Assembly: GCF_017876795.1 (NCBI RefSeq)
Contig: NZ_JAGIOR010000003.1
Location: forward strand, 411,895-475,894
Length of the DNA stretch: 64,000 nucleotides
From: Rhizobium leguminosarum
Lineage (GTDB): Bacteria; Pseudomonadota; Alphaproteobacteria; Rhizobiales; Rhizobiaceae
Direction of reading: 5' to 3'
The position numbers and the translations under genes were made by a program. This document shows, in pieces, positions 8,419 through 18,003 of the stretch. How positions within the stretch are numbered: the stretch's first letter is position 1; the number at the start of each line of letters is the position of its first letter. The notes under the pieces are model-generated. The model was not told where the DNA came from. It ran no database searches and saw only the letters and a list, made by a program, of their open reading frames with translations.

Positions 8419-9405
8419 ATGACAGACATCGTAGTTCCGCAAGCAATTGAACCAAGGGTTTCCAATCTCAGAACCTCTACGGAGCTGCGATCCGAGCGTA
8501 TTCGATCGGCCTGGCTGTTTCTGGCGCCGACGCTGTTGATCCTGGCAATCGTCGCCGGATGGCCGTTGTTCAGAACGATCTATTTCAGCTTTACGAATGC
8601 GTCGCTCAACGATCTTGGCAATGCTCGGTTCATCGGCTTTGACAACTATTTGTCGTGGGTGACGCTGAAGAGCGGGAGGACCGTCTATCGCGGGCTGCTT
8701 GCCGATCCGGTCTGGTGGAACGCCGTCTGGAACACTGCCAAGTTCACCGTCCTTTCGGTCGTGATCGAGACCGTGCTGGGACTGATCGTCGCCCTGGTGC
8801 TGAACGCCCGGTTCGTCGGGCGTGGGATCGTACGGGCCGCAATCCTCATTCCTTGGGCGATCCCAACGATCGTCTCGGCCAAGATGTGGGCCTGGATGCT
8901 CAATGACCAGTTCGGTATCTTGAACGATATTCTCCTCGGCTTCGGCCTGATCAGCGAGAAGATTGCCTGGACCGCCAATCTGGAAACGGCGATGATCGCC
9001 GTGTTGATCGTCGACGTCTGGAAGACGACGCCGTTCATGGCGCTTCTGATCCTTGCGGGACTGCAGATGGTTCCGGGAGACATCTATGAGGCCGCCAGGA
9101 TCGACGGCGTCAATCCCATCAAGATTTTCTGGCGTCTGACGCTGCCGCTGATCCGGCCGGCCATCATGGTTGCCGTGATCTTCCGGATGCTGGATGCGAT
9201 GCGCATCTTCGATCTGATCTATGTACTGACGCCTAACAATGCGCAGACCAAGACCATGTCGGTCATGGCGCGCGAGAACCTGTTCGACTTCGACAAATTC
9301 GCCTACGGCGCTACCGCGTCAACGGTGCTTTTCCTGATTATTGCCTCCGTCACCGTCCTTTATATCTGGCTCGGTCGCGTCAGGCTCGGCGGGGAGGAAG
9401 GTTGA
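8419..9405 (+). CDS. thuF: Disaccharide ABC transporter permease (MalF-like)
   Basis: 328-residue inner-membrane permease with six predicted membrane segments. The first spans about residues 32-56 (FLAPTLLILAIVAGWPLF). The cytoplasmic EAA loop reads EAARIDGVNPIKIFWRLTLP and couples to the ATPase. It is the MalF-type half of the trehalose importer. The stop overlaps the next start by one base (TGATG), as in other coupled permease pairs. Confidence 0.9.
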   Translation: MTDIVVPQAIEPRVSNLRTSTELRSERIRSAWLFLAPTLLILAIVAGWPLFRTIYFSFTNASLNDLGNARFIGFDNYLSWVTLKSGRTVYRGLLADPVWWNAVWNTAKFTVLSVVIETVLGLIVALVLNARFVGRGIVRAAILIPWAIPTIVSAKMWAWMLNDQFGILNDILLGFGLISEKIAWTANLETAMIAVLIVDVWKTTPFMALLILAGLQMVPGDIYEAARIDGVNPIKIFWRLTLPLIRPAIMVAVIFRMLDAMRIFDLIYVLTPNNAQTKTMSVMARENLFDFDKFAYGATASTVLFLIIASVTVLYIWLGRVRLGGEEG

Positions 9406-10235
9406 TGCTGCTTGGGATCGTCAAGAATACGCTCTTCTACCTGCTCGTCACGATCATCGTCATCATTGCGGTCTTTCCGTTCTACTATGCGATCCTCACG
9501 AGCCTGAAGACCGGCACGGCCCTTTTCGAAGTCGATTACTGGCCGACTGCGATCTCATTCGGCAACTACACCTCCGTGATGGGCCAGGGCGGTTTCGTCC
9601 GCAGTCTTGCAAATTCCGCGATGATCGCCTGCGTCGTGGTTTCAGCATCACTGTTGCTTTCGATCACCGCTTCGTTCGCTTTGGCACGGGTGCACTTCCG
9701 CGGGCGGGCACTGCTGATGCTGACCATTCTTTCGGTGTCGATGTTTCCCCAGATTGCCGTCCTTGCGGGCCTCTTCGAACTCATTCGCTGGATCGGCATC
9801 TTCAACACGCCTTTCGCGCTGATCTTTTCCTACATGATCTTCACGCTGCCGTTCACCGTCTGGGTGCTGACGACCTTCATGCGCGAATTACCGATCGAGA
9901 TCGAGGAGGCGGCGATTGTCGATGGCGCCTCACCATGGGTCATTGTTACCCAGGTGTTCATGCCGTTGATGTGGCCGGCGCTTGTGACGACCGGGCTGCT
10001 CGCCTTCATCACTGCGTGGAACGAGTTCCTTTTTGCGCTGACGTTCACATCGTCGGATACGCAGCGAACCGTCCCGGTTGCCATCGCACTGCTTTCGGGA
10101 AACAGCGAATTCGAGATCCCCTGGGGCAACATCATGGCGGCGTCGGTGATCGTTACCGTGCCGGTGGTGGTGCTTGTTTTGATATTCCAGCGCCGGATCA
10201 TTTCGGGGCTGACCGCCGGCGGCGTCAAGGGTTGA
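9405..10235 (+). CDS. thuG: Disaccharide ABC transporter permease (MalG-like)
   Basis: 276-residue MalG-type permease. The N-terminal membrane segment LVTIIVIIAVFPFYYAIL, an extracytoplasmic loop, and the EAA loop EEAAIVDGASPWVIVTQVF near residue 170 are clear. It is the second membrane half of the importer. ATG 9405 overlaps the thuF stop by one base; a TTG codon directly upstream is also in frame. Confidence 0.9.
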   Translation: MLLGIVKNTLFYLLVTIIVIIAVFPFYYAILTSLKTGTALFEVDYWPTAISFGNYTSVMGQGGFVRSLANSAMIACVVVSASLLLSITASFALARVHFRGRALLMLTILSVSMFPQIAVLAGLFELIRWIGIFNTPFALIFSYMIFTLPFTVWVLTTFMRELPIEIEEAAIVDGASPWVIVTQVFMPLMWPALVTTGLLAFITAWNEFLFALTFTSSDTQRTVPVAIALLSGNSEFEIPWGNIMAASVIVTVPVVVLVLIFQRRIISGLTAGGVKG

Positions 10236-10246
10236 GGGAGTAGGAC

Positions 10247-11272
10247 ATGGCAGAAATCCGACTGGAGAATATCCGCAAGAGCTTCGGCGCCTTCGAGGTG
10301 ATCAAGGGCGTGACGATGGACATCCGCAGGGGCGAGTTCATGGTGTTTGTGGGGCCGTCGGGATGCGGTAAGTCCACGCTGCTCCGGCTTATCTCCGGCC
10401 TGGAAGACATTACGTCGGGAACCCTCGCCTTCGACAACAAGATGGTGAACCAGCACGCGCCGTCGAAGAGGGGGATCGCCATGGTGTTCCAGTCCTACGC
10501 GCTCTACCCGCATATGACGGTTTTCGACAATATGGCTTTCGGCATGAAGCTGTCCGGCCGCACCAGAGACGAATGCCGCCAGCGAGTCGAACAGGCGGCC
10601 GGCATGCTGCAGCTCTCATCTTATCTGGAGCGTCTGCCGCGGCAGCTTTCCGGCGGACAGCGTCAGCGCGTCGCAATCGGCCGGGCGATCGTGCGCGATC
10701 CCAAGGTCTTTCTCTTCGACGAGCCGCTGTCCAACCTCGATGCGGCGCTTCGCGTCGCGACGAGGCTGGAGATCGCCAAGCTCCATCGCAGCATGCACAA
10801 CACGACGATGATCTATGTGACGCATGATCAGGTCGAGGCCATGACACTCGCCGATCGGATCTGCGTGTTGAGGGATGGCGTCGTCGAGCAGATCGGCACG
10901 CCGCTGGAACTTTACGAAAGCCCCAATTCGCTCTTCGTTGCCGGCTTCATCGGCTCGCCGAAAATGAACTTCCTCTCGGGTGGGCTGGCCCAGCCTTATG
11001 ATAGCCATACGATCGGCGTGCGCGCAGAACATGTCCGCATCACGGCCGAGTCGCCAGTCTGGAGCGGCACGGTCATCCATTCGGAAATCCTCGGCTCCGA
11101 TAGCTTCGTCTATGTGGATATCGGGATGGATGAGCCGCTCATCGTGCGGGAGGCCGGTGTCTCCCGCCACGAGCCGGGTCAGACGCTTGGCCTTGCGCCA
11201 CTTGCCGGCCACGTCCACCGGTTCGACCGGTCGGGCCGGGCGCTCGAGCGACAATCCATGCGGGCTGCCTGA
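10247..11272 (+). CDS. thuK: Disaccharide ABC transporter ATP-binding protein
   Basis: 341-residue MalK-like ATPase. Walker [10 protein letters not shown] is at residues 36-44, LSGGQ at 134-138 and Walker B VFLFDE at 154-159; the H-loop is THDQ. The C-terminal regulatory region is shorter than in the first ATPase of the window. It follows thuG by eleven bases with a GGAGTAGG ribosome site, and should energise ThuFG. Confidence 0.9.
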   Translation: MAEIRLENIRKSFGAFEVIKGVTMDIRRGEFMVFVGPSGCGKSTLLRLISGLEDITSGTLAFDNKMVNQHAPSKRGIAMVFQSYALYPHMTVFDNMAFGMKLSGRTRDECRQRVEQAAGMLQLSSYLERLPRQLSGGQRQRVAIGRAIVRDPKVFLFDEPLSNLDAALRVATRLEIAKLHRSMHNTTMIYVTHDQVEAMTLADRICVLRDGVVEQIGTPLELYESPNSLFVAGFIGSPKMNFLSGGLAQPYDSHTIGVRAEHVRITAESPVWSGTVIHSEILGSDSFVYVDIGMDEPLIVREAGVSRHEPGQTLGLAPLAGHVHRFDRSGRALERQSMRAA

Positions 11273-11334
11273 TCTTTCAGGGATCGATGTCCTCCCAAAG
11301 CTCGATCCGTTTTTAATGACAAGGAGAGAATGAC

Positions 11335-12120
11335 ATGACCATTCGCACCATCGTGTGGGGTGAAAACATCCACGAGACGACCAATGAGATCGTCCGCGGC
11401 ATCTATCCCGAAGGCATGCACACGACGATCGCCAATGCGCTGAATGCCGATCCCGCCATCTCGGCAACGACAGCGACGCTGCAGGAGCCGGAACACGGCC
11501 TCAGCGAGGCCCGCCTTGCCGAAACCGATGTGCTGACCTGGTGGGGCCACAAGGATCATGGCGCGGTCTCCGACGTCGTCGTCGAGCGGGTCGCCAGGCG
11601 CGTCTGGGAGGGCATGGGCCTGCTTGTGCTGCATTCCGGACATTTCTCGAAGATCTTCAAGCGGCTGATGGGCACGCCCTGCGCGCTGAAGTGGCGCGAG
11701 GCGGGCGAGCGCGAGCGTCTGTGGACGATCAACCAGCGCCATCCGATCGCCGCCGGCATCGGCGAGCATTTCGAACTCGAAAACGAGGAAATGTACGGCG
11801 AGCAGTTCTCGGTGCCGGAGCCGCTCGAAACGGTGTTCATCTCCTGGTTCCAGGGCGGCGAAGTGTTCCGCTCGGGCCTGACCTGGCGGCGCGGCGCCGG
11901 CAACATCTTCTATTTCCGCCCCGGTCATGAGACCTATCCGACCTATCACGACGCCACCATCCAGAAGGTGCTGATCAACGGCGTGAAGTGGGCCTATAAC
12001 CCTGAGGGATCGTTGACGAGCATTACCGACGCCCCAAATGTGCCGGTAGAAAAGGCACTGGAGCCGATCGTCGAACGCGGCCCGAGACTGCACCAGGCCG
12101 GCGAAGCCGGTTACCGCTGA
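11335..12120 (+). CDS. thuA: ThuA trehalose utilisation protein
   Basis: 261-residue ThuA-family protein, with the class-I glutamine-amidotransferase-like fold of this family. Typical segments are [30 protein letters not shown] and [17 protein letters not shown]. In rhizobia and Agrobacterium, ThuA acts with ThuB in assimilating trehalose and other disaccharides through 3-keto derivatives. AAGGAG precedes the ATG. The protein is cytoplasmic, with no signal peptide. The last residues after WAYNPEG are a variable tail. Confidence 0.9.
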   Translation: MTIRTIVWGENIHETTNEIVRGIYPEGMHTTIANALNADPAISATTATLQEPEHGLSEARLAETDVLTWWGHKDHGAVSDVVVERVARRVWEGMGLLVLHSGHFSKIFKRLMGTPCALKWREAGERERLWTINQRHPIAAGIGEHFELENEEMYGEQFSVPEPLETVFISWFQGGEVFRSGLTWRRGAGNIFYFRPGHETYPTYHDATIQKVLINGVKWAYNPEGSLTSITDAPNVPVEKALEPIVERGPRLHQAGEAGYR

Positions 12121-12291
12121 GGGGCTGAAACAGCTTGCTTCGGCGCGGACGCCACAGACGCACGCGATCGGCCTGGGAAGAACGGCTCTGATAGTCGGCG
12201 TCGATCTCTCCATCTGGCAAGGCCGTCTGGCGCTTGTGAAAGACGATCGGTTTTGCTGCGAACAATTCGATAAACGACCATGAGGACAAAA
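12121..12291 (+). other. Unusual spacer between thuA and thuB
   Basis: 171 bases separate thuA from thuB, although the other thu genes are 0-70 bases apart. I see no convincing gene, promoter or strong hairpin here. The minus strand is open through it but has no recognisable product. Confidence 0.5.
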
Positions 12292-13329
12292 ATGCGCTTG
12301 ATCATTCTCGGAACCGGAGGATGGGCAAACACCCATGCCATGAATTTCTCGGAAATCGCCGGCGTCAAAATTGTTGCCGCCGTCGATACGGACGAGGTCC
12401 GGCTGCGGGCCTTCGCGCTCAGGCATGGTATCCCGCTGACGTTCACATCGCTCGATGACGCCCTTGCCTGGGGAGAGTTTGACGCCGTGACCAATGTGAC
12501 GCCAGACCGGGCGCACTATTCCACGACGATGAAGTTACTCGGCGCCGGCAAGCATGTGCTCTGCGAGAAGCCGCTGGCGGTCAACTACCGCGAGGCCAGG
12601 GAGATGGCCGACGCCGCGGCGGCGTCCGGCAAGGTCACAATGGTAAACCTGACCTATCGCAATGTGGCGCCGCTGCAAGCAGCACGCAAAATGGTGCTGG
12701 ATGGGCGTCTCGGCGCGATCCGCCACTTCGAAGCGTCCTATCTTCAGAGCTGGCTGGTCTCGAAGGCCTGGGGCGACTGGACCAAGGAATCGCAATGGCT
12801 CTGGCGGCTCTCGACAAAGCACGGCTCCAATGGGGTGCTGGGCGATGTCGGTATCCACATTCTCGACTTCGCGGTTTTTGCCGCAGGAAGCGACGTCAAG
12901 GCGGCCGCATCGCATCTTAAGGTGTTCGACAAGAGCCCCGGCAACCGGATCGGCGAGTATGATCTCGACGCAAACGACAGCTTCCTAATGATGGCCGAAC
13001 TCGAAAACGGGGCGGCCGGCGTCATCCATGCAACACGCTGGGCGACCGGCCATCTGAACGAATTGCGGCTGCGTCTGCACGGAGACAAGGGCGCGCTGGA
13101 GGTGGTGCATACGCCTGAAGGTTCGACCCTCCGGGCCTGTGAAGGCGCCGATGCCGACAAAGCAATCTGGCGCAAGATCGAGGTCGATCCGGTCCTCACC
13201 AATTTCCAGCGATTTGCAAACGCCGTGCAAAAGGGGCAGCCGGATGAGCCGGGTTTCGGCCATGCGGCCAAGCTGCAATATGTTCTTGATCACGCCGTGA
13301 AGACGGCGGGCGCTCTGACCGAGCTTTAG
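12292..13329 (+). CDS. thuB: ThuB, Gfo/Idh/MocA dehydrogenase
   Basis: 345-residue NAD(P)-dependent dehydrogenase. The Rossmann motif ILGTGGWANTHAMNF and the CEKPLAV motif with the catalytic-region Lys are present, followed by the substrate-binding domain. ThuB is known to act with ThuA in forming 3-keto derivatives of trehalose, maltitol and sucrose isomers. ATG 12292 is preferred over the in-frame ATG 12280 because TGAGGA lies five bases upstream of it. It is the last gene of the thu operon. Confidence 0.9.
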   Translation: MRLIILGTGGWANTHAMNFSEIAGVKIVAAVDTDEVRLRAFALRHGIPLTFTSLDDALAWGEFDAVTNVTPDRAHYSTTMKLLGAGKHVLCEKPLAVNYREAREMADAAAASGKVTMVNLTYRNVAPLQAARKMVLDGRLGAIRHFEASYLQSWLVSKAWGDWTKESQWLWRLSTKHGSNGVLGDVGIHILDFAVFAAGSDVKAAASHLKVFDKSPGNRIGEYDLDANDSFLMMAELENGAAGVIHATRWATGHLNELRLRLHGDKGALEVVHTPEGSTLRACEGADADKAIWRKIEVDPVLTNFQRFANAVQKGQPDEPGFGHAAKLQYVLDHAVKTAGALTEL

Positions 13330-13377
13330 ACAAAGACGCTCCAGTTCAGGGCCGCTTTTGCAGATTGTTCGGCTTCG

Positions 13378-13770
13378 TCAGATGCGCCGGTTCAGTTCGT
13401 CCTCGCTCACGCCGAAGTGGTCGAGGATGATGCCGACATTTCGGCGGTGAGACTTGAAATAGACATCGAAGATATCGCCGATCAGAGGAACCGTGCCGCA
13501 GGCGGCGTCGACGCCGAGATTGACCGCCATGCGGGCGAGCTTGTGAGCGGGAAGACCGAGCCGCCTTGCCTCGTCGATGATGAAAAGCCCTATCAGCGAT
13601 CCAGCAATGTCGCCGACGGCCGGGATGAGGCCGAGGACCGAGTCAGCCCCGATCCGTATGCCGACGATAGGCAACCGGACCGCCGTATCCATCAGACGGG
13701 CTATGCCGGCAGCGCGCCGAATTCGCCCGAGTTCGGCAGAGGTGAGGTATGTCGTTTTGCCCGTGTCCAT
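13378..13770 (-). CDS. DUF4112 membrane protein
   Basis: 130-residue protein of the DUF4112 family, with the typical DTAVRLPIVGIRIGADSVLG and LIPAVGDIAGSLIGLFII segments. It is short and hydrophobic in the middle, consistent with membrane association. Function is not known for the family. The frame is open six codons upstream to a TTG at 13786-13788; ATG 13770 is preferred. It sits convergently after thuB and is not obviously part of the thu or ectoine loci. Confidence 0.8.
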   Translation of the reverse strand: MDTGKTTYLTSAELGRIRRAAGIARLMDTAVRLPIVGIRIGADSVLGLIPAVGDIAGSLIGLFIIDEARRLGLPAHKLARMAVNLGVDAACGTVPLIGDIFDVYFKSHRRNVGIILDHFGVSEDELNRRI

Positions 13771-13828
13771 GCCCGTGAAACGCCGCAAAACCGATAAGGT
13801 TCGGCGGCGCGCGTGATCGGAGATCGCG

Positions 13829-14902
13829 CTATCTCTGGTCGGGAACCACGACCAGTTTGCCGACGAAGTTCTTCGCCATGAAGTCGGTCTGGGCGCGGTG
13901 GAATTCCGACAGCGGATAGACGCCGCCGACGAGAGGCCGGATTTTCCGGCTTTCGATATAGCCGACGAGCCGGCGGAAATCGGCGCGGCTTCCCTGGCTT
14001 GAGCCGTGCAGCTCCAGTTGCTTCAGATACATGGTCCTGAGGTCGAGCTGGACGACCGGTCCGGCGATTGCGCCGGCCGTGGTATAGCGGCCTTCGGGGC
14101 GCAGGATCTTCAGGAGGTCGTTGAACAGCGGCCCGCCGACGAGATCGGCGACGACATCGATCGGCTCGCCGCGGCTGGCGGAATGCACGGCTTCGACCAG
14201 ATCGCCCTTGCCACGGGTCACCACAGCTTCGGCGCCGATCTCGAGCATCGCCGCCTCCTTGCCGGGACCGGCGACTGCGATAGGGATGGCGCCGCGGCCA
14301 CGCGCAAGCTGGATGATCGCCGAGCCGACGCCGCCCGAGGCACCGGTGACGAGGACGCGTTCGCCGGCGGCAAGCCTTGCCCGTTCCAGCATGCGCTCGC
14401 CGGTCAGATAGGCGCAGCAGAAGGTGGCGAGTTCGATGTCGGTCAGATCGGTTGCGACGACATGAGCGTTCTCGGCCGGCAGTGCCATATATTCGGCATA
14501 GCCGCCGTCACGGCCATGGCCCATGTAATCGATATCGGCGAGACTGTCGTCGTCGCGATTGTAAATCGAGAAGTCGACCATGACGCGTTCGCCGATGCGT
14601 TTCGGATCGACGCCGGCGCCGACGCTGATGATATGGCCGACCGTATCGGTGCCCTGAATGCGCGGGAAGCTCAGCGTATTGCCCTGCCTGCGCCATGTGG
14701 AGACGGCGGACGGATCGTCCTCGGTGCCGTAGGCGCCTTGCCGAACCCAGACGTCGGTATTGTTCATGCCGCAAGCCGTGACGCGGATCAGAACCTCGCC
14801 GTCCGCCGGCCTCGGAACGGGCACGGTCCTGTCATAGACGAGCTTGTCCAGGCCGCCATGGCCGGTCAGCAATACGGCCGCCATCTTTTCCGGGATCGTC
14901 AT
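13829..14902 (-). CDS. Zinc-type alcohol dehydrogenase / quinone oxidoreductase family (MDR)
   Basis: 357-residue medium-chain dehydrogenase/reductase. The N-terminal GroES-like domain (VLIRVTACGMNNTDVWVRQG) is followed by the nucleotide-binding motif VTGASGGVGSAIIQLA. The frame stays open far upstream, but ATG 14902 with GAGGGAG eight bases before it is the real start; the upstream part is antisense to nothing useful and overlaps the aminotransferase. It follows the aminotransferase gene by 14 bases and probably shares its transcript. MDR enzymes are not part of the described ectoine pathway, so its role here is open. Confidence 0.85.
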   Translation of the reverse strand: MTIPEKMAAVLLTGHGGLDKLVYDRTVPVPRPADGEVLIRVTACGMNNTDVWVRQGAYGTEDDPSAVSTWRRQGNTLSFPRIQGTDTVGHIISVGAGVDPKRIGERVMVDFSIYNRDDDSLADIDYMGHGRDGGYAEYMALPAENAHVVATDLTDIELATFCCAYLTGERMLERARLAAGERVLVTGASGGVGSAIIQLARGRGAIPIAVAGPGKEAAMLEIGAEAVVTRGKGDLVEAVHSASRGEPIDVVADLVGGPLFNDLLKILRPEGRYTTAGAIAGPVVQLDLRTMYLKQLELHGSSQGSRADFRRLVGYIESRKIRPLVGGVYPLSEFHRAQTDFMAKNFVGKLVVVPDQR

Positions 14903-14916
14903 GTTGAACGTCTCCC

Positions 14917-16293
14917 TCAGATGTTCTTGAAGACGGTGTCGATCGCGTCCGCTGCGGCCTTGACCACGATGTCGGCCTCCTCGCGTGTGAGGCAGAGCGG
15001 CGGGGCGAAGCCGAGGATGTCGCCCTGCGGCATGGCGCGGCCGATGACGCCCCGTTCGAGAAGAGCAGTGGCGACCTGCGGGCCGATCTTGCGGCTGGCA
15101 TCGAAGAATTTTCGGTCGTCTCTGTCCTCGACGAATTCGATCGCCGCCATCAGGCCGTCGCCGCGGACGTCGCCGACGTTGCGGTGGCTGCCCACCGCCT
15201 TCTCCAGTTCCGAGCGGAAATAGGCGCCGGTCGTGCCGGCATTTTCGACGATGCCGAGTTCGTCGATCAGTTCGAGATTGGCGATGCCGGCGGCAGCGCA
15301 GATCGGGTGGGCGGAATAGGTCCAGCCGTGGCCGATCGCCCCCATCTGATCGGAGCCCTGCACCAGCACCTGCCACATCTTGGTCGAAACGATGGTGCCG
15401 GAAAGCGGAGCGTAGGCCGAGGTCAGGCCCTTGGCGATGGTGATCAGGTCCGGCTTCATGCCGTAATGATCCGAGCCGAACATCGTGCCGAGACGGCCGA
15501 AGCCGGTGACGACTTCGTCGGCGACGAGCAGGATGTCATATTTGTCGAGCACGGCCTGGATCTTCTGCCAATAACCCTTCGGCGGCGGCACGATGCCGCC
15601 GGTACCGAGAATGGGTTCGCCGATGAAGGCGGCGACGGTGTCCGGGCCTTCGGCGAGGATCATCTCCTCGAGCTTATCGGCGCAATATTGCGAGAACTGC
15701 TCCTCGTCCATCGACCGGTCGGGCCGGCGGAAGTAATAGGGTGCTTCGGTGTGCAGCACCGGTGCGCGCGGCAGGTCGAAGGCATTGTGGAAGAGTGCCA
15801 GGCCGGTGAGGCTGCCGGTCATGACGCCGGAGCCATGATAACCGCGCCAGCGCGAGATGATCTTCTTCTTGTCTGGCCGGCCGAGGATGTTGTTGTAATA
15901 CCAGATGAGCTTGATGTTGGTCTCGTTGGCGTCCGAGCCCGAGAGCCCGAAATAGACGCGGCTCATACCATCAGGCGCGCGATCGATGATCATCTTCGAA
16001 AGCGTAATCGACGCCTCGGTGCCGTGGCCGACATAGGCGTGATAATAGGCGAGATCCTTCGCCTGTTCGGCGATGGCATCGGCGATCTTCTGACGGCCAT
16101 AGCCGACATTGACGCAATAGAGCCCGGCAAAGGCGTCGAGGCTTTTGCGTCCCGCCGTGTCGGTGATGTAGACGCCTTCGCCGCCGGCGACGACGCGGGT
16201 CGGCGTCTCGCCGCGCGCATGCATGCCCATATGGGTGGAGGGATGGAAGAAGTGATCGCGGTCCCAGGTGAGTTCGTTGCTTTTCTCGAGCAT
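14917..16293 (-). CDS. doeD: Class III aminotransferase of the ectoine locus (DoeD/Atf type)
   Basis: 458-residue PLP-dependent aminotransferase. The YHGSG segment, the VADEVVTGFGRLG motif with the cofactor-binding Asp, and the PLP Lys in ITIAKGLTSAYAPL are present. In ectoine degradation this type of enzyme converts L-2,4-diaminobutyrate to aspartate semialdehyde. The assignment depends on its position beside a semialdehyde dehydrogenase, an AsnC-type regulator and the ehu/eut genes; by sequence alone it is also close to omega-amino-acid:pyruvate transaminases. Confidence 0.8.
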   Translation of the reverse strand: MLEKSNELTWDRDHFFHPSTHMGMHARGETPTRVVAGGEGVYITDTAGRKSLDAFAGLYCVNVGYGRQKIADAIAEQAKDLAYYHAYVGHGTEASITLSKMIIDRAPDGMSRVYFGLSGSDANETNIKLIWYYNNILGRPDKKKIISRWRGYHGSGVMTGSLTGLALFHNAFDLPRAPVLHTEAPYYFRRPDRSMDEEQFSQYCADKLEEMILAEGPDTVAAFIGEPILGTGGIVPPPKGYWQKIQAVLDKYDILLVADEVVTGFGRLGTMFGSDHYGMKPDLITIAKGLTSAYAPLSGTIVSTKMWQVLVQGSDQMGAIGHGWTYSAHPICAAAGIANLELIDELGIVENAGTTGAYFRSELEKAVGSHRNVGDVRGDGLMAAIEFVEDRDDRKFFDASRKIGPQVATALLERGVIGRAMPQGDILGFAPPLCLTREEADIVVKAAADAIDTVFKNI

Positions 16294-16387
16294 GTTCTAT
16301 CCTCTTCTTGAAATAGGCGGCTTAGTGCATGTCGCCCGAAGGTGTGCCGCGGTACCGGGATAACGACATGCATAAAAACAAAGAGCT

Positions 16388-17884
16388 TTAAGCGGCGGTG
16401 TCGATGCAGAGATATTTGAGCTCGGTGAAGGCTTCGAGCCCGTGGCGTGAGCCCTCGCGGCCAAGACCGGACTGCTTCCAGCCGCCGAAGGGTATCGGGC
16501 CGCCGGTGATCTTCACGCGGTTGACCGCCACCATGCCGTATTCCAGCGCGCGCCCGAGGCGCATCTGCCGCGCGCCGTTTTCCGTGACGATATAGGCGAC
16601 GAGGCCGTATTCGATATCGTTGGCGCGGGCGACGACCTCGTCTTCGGTGTCGAATGTGGTCAGTGCCGCCACAGGCCCAAAAGTCTCCTCGCGCATGATC
16701 AGCGCATTCGCGGGCACATTCGTCAAAAGCGTCGGCTCGTAGAACAGCCGGCCGGCCTTATGGCGCCTGCCGCCGGTGACCAGGCGAGCGCCGCACGCCA
16801 GCGCGTCGGCGACCTGTTCCTCGACCTTGACGACGGCGCGCTCATGCATCAGCGGCCCGATCTCGGCGCCATCCTCAAGCCCGGCGCTGACCTTCAGAGC
16901 CGCAATGCGGGCGGCAAAGGCTTTGGCGAAGTCGTCAGCGATCCGCCGCTGGACGAAGATCCGGTTGGCGGCAAGGCAATCCTGGCCTGATGTGGCAAAC
17001 TTGGCGTCGACGGCGATCTCTACCGCCTTGGCGATATCAGCGTCGTCAAAAACGATCAGCGGGGCGTGGCCGCCGAGCTCCATCACCAGCCGCTTCAGGG
17101 TCGGCGCACATTGGGCAGCGATCAGCCGTCCGATCCCGGTGGAGCCGGTGAAGCTGATGGCCCGCAGGCGGGTGTCGGCACACATGCGTCCACCGATGGT
17201 TGCCGCATTGCCGGTGACGACGTTGAAGACGCCGGCGGGAATGCCGGCCCGTTCGCCAAGCTCGGCAAGGGCAAGCGCCGAAAGCGGCGTCTCGGAGGAC
17301 GGGTGGGCGACGACCGTGCAGCCGGCGGAAAGGGCTGCGGCAGCTTTGCGCGTGACCATGGCCGAGGGAAAATTCCAGGGCGTGACGATACCGACGACGC
17401 CGAGCGCCTCGCGCCGGACGATCATTTCCGCGTCCGGCAGATGGCTGGTGACGCTTTCGGCATTCAACCGCTTGCCTTCCTCCGCATACCATTCGAGGAA
17501 GGAGGCGGCGTAATCGATCTCGCCGCGCGATTCCGCCAGCGGCTTGCCCTGTTCGAGCGTCATGATCAGCGCCAGATCCTCCTTGGCCGCGAGCATCAGC
17601 GCGTGCCACTTCCGCAGGATCGCCGCCCGGTTCTGCGGCAGCATGGCACGCCAGGCGGCAAAAGCCTCCGACGCGGCATCGATCGCCGCCTCTGTCTCGT
17701 CCGTGCTAAGGCTTGCAACCCAAGCCAGCGTCGCCGAGGAGGCCGGATCTGTAACCTCGAAACTTTCGCCGGTTTTGCCGGCGATCCAGCGGCCGCCGAC
17801 ATAGGCGAGATCGCGCAGAAGATGGCGGTCGGAAAGTCGCGACAGCGCATCATGATAGGCGGGGCGGGCAAAAACGGCGGTCAT
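16388..17884 (-). CDS. doeC: Semialdehyde dehydrogenase of the ectoine locus (DoeC/Ssd type)
   Basis: 498-residue NAD(P)-dependent aldehyde dehydrogenase of the GabD group. The catalytic Glu lies in LELGGHAPL and the nucleophilic Cys in GQDCLAANR; VTPWNFPSAM and the FTGSTGIG cofactor motif are intact. It probably oxidises aspartate semialdehyde to aspartate, the last step of ectoine use. ATG 17884 has GAGGAG upstream and replaces a longer open frame that runs into the regulator gene. It could also act on succinate semialdehyde. Confidence 0.82.
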   Translation of the reverse strand: MTAVFARPAYHDALSRLSDRHLLRDLAYVGGRWIAGKTGESFEVTDPASSATLAWVASLSTDETEAAIDAASEAFAAWRAMLPQNRAAILRKWHALMLAAKEDLALIMTLEQGKPLAESRGEIDYAASFLEWYAEEGKRLNAESVTSHLPDAEMIVRREALGVVGIVTPWNFPSAMVTRKAAAALSAGCTVVAHPSSETPLSALALAELGERAGIPAGVFNVVTGNAATIGGRMCADTRLRAISFTGSTGIGRLIAAQCAPTLKRLVMELGGHAPLIVFDDADIAKAVEIAVDAKFATSGQDCLAANRIFVQRRIADDFAKAFAARIAALKVSAGLEDGAEIGPLMHERAVVKVEEQVADALACGARLVTGGRRHKAGRLFYEPTLLTNVPANALIMREETFGPVAALTTFDTEDEVVARANDIEYGLVAYIVTENGARQMRLGRALEYGMVAVNRVKITGGPIPFGGWKQSGLGREGSRHGLEAFTELKYLCIDTAA

Positions 17885-18003
17885 GTCCAGTCTCCTCGTG
17901 GCGTGACGTAAAGTCTTCCACGGGAGCGGGCGAGAGATTGTCTGTTGGTGGAGGCGAAAAGAGAGAGACGGTCTAAAGAACGGTGGCGTGGCAGAAGGAT
18001 TGT

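Noticed and set aside
11179..12516. Minus-strand open frame of 445 codons across thuA
   Set aside because: Antisense to thuA and its flanks; Arg/Gly/Asp-rich composition without motifs.
14006..15223. Plus-strand open frame of 405 codons
   Set aside because: Shadow of the MDR dehydrogenase and aminotransferase genes, which have clear catalytic motifs on the other strand.
14903..15376. N-terminal extension of the MDR dehydrogenase frame
   Set aside because: It lies within the aminotransferase gene in another frame and is Arg/Gly-rich nonsense; ATG 14902 has a good ribosome site.
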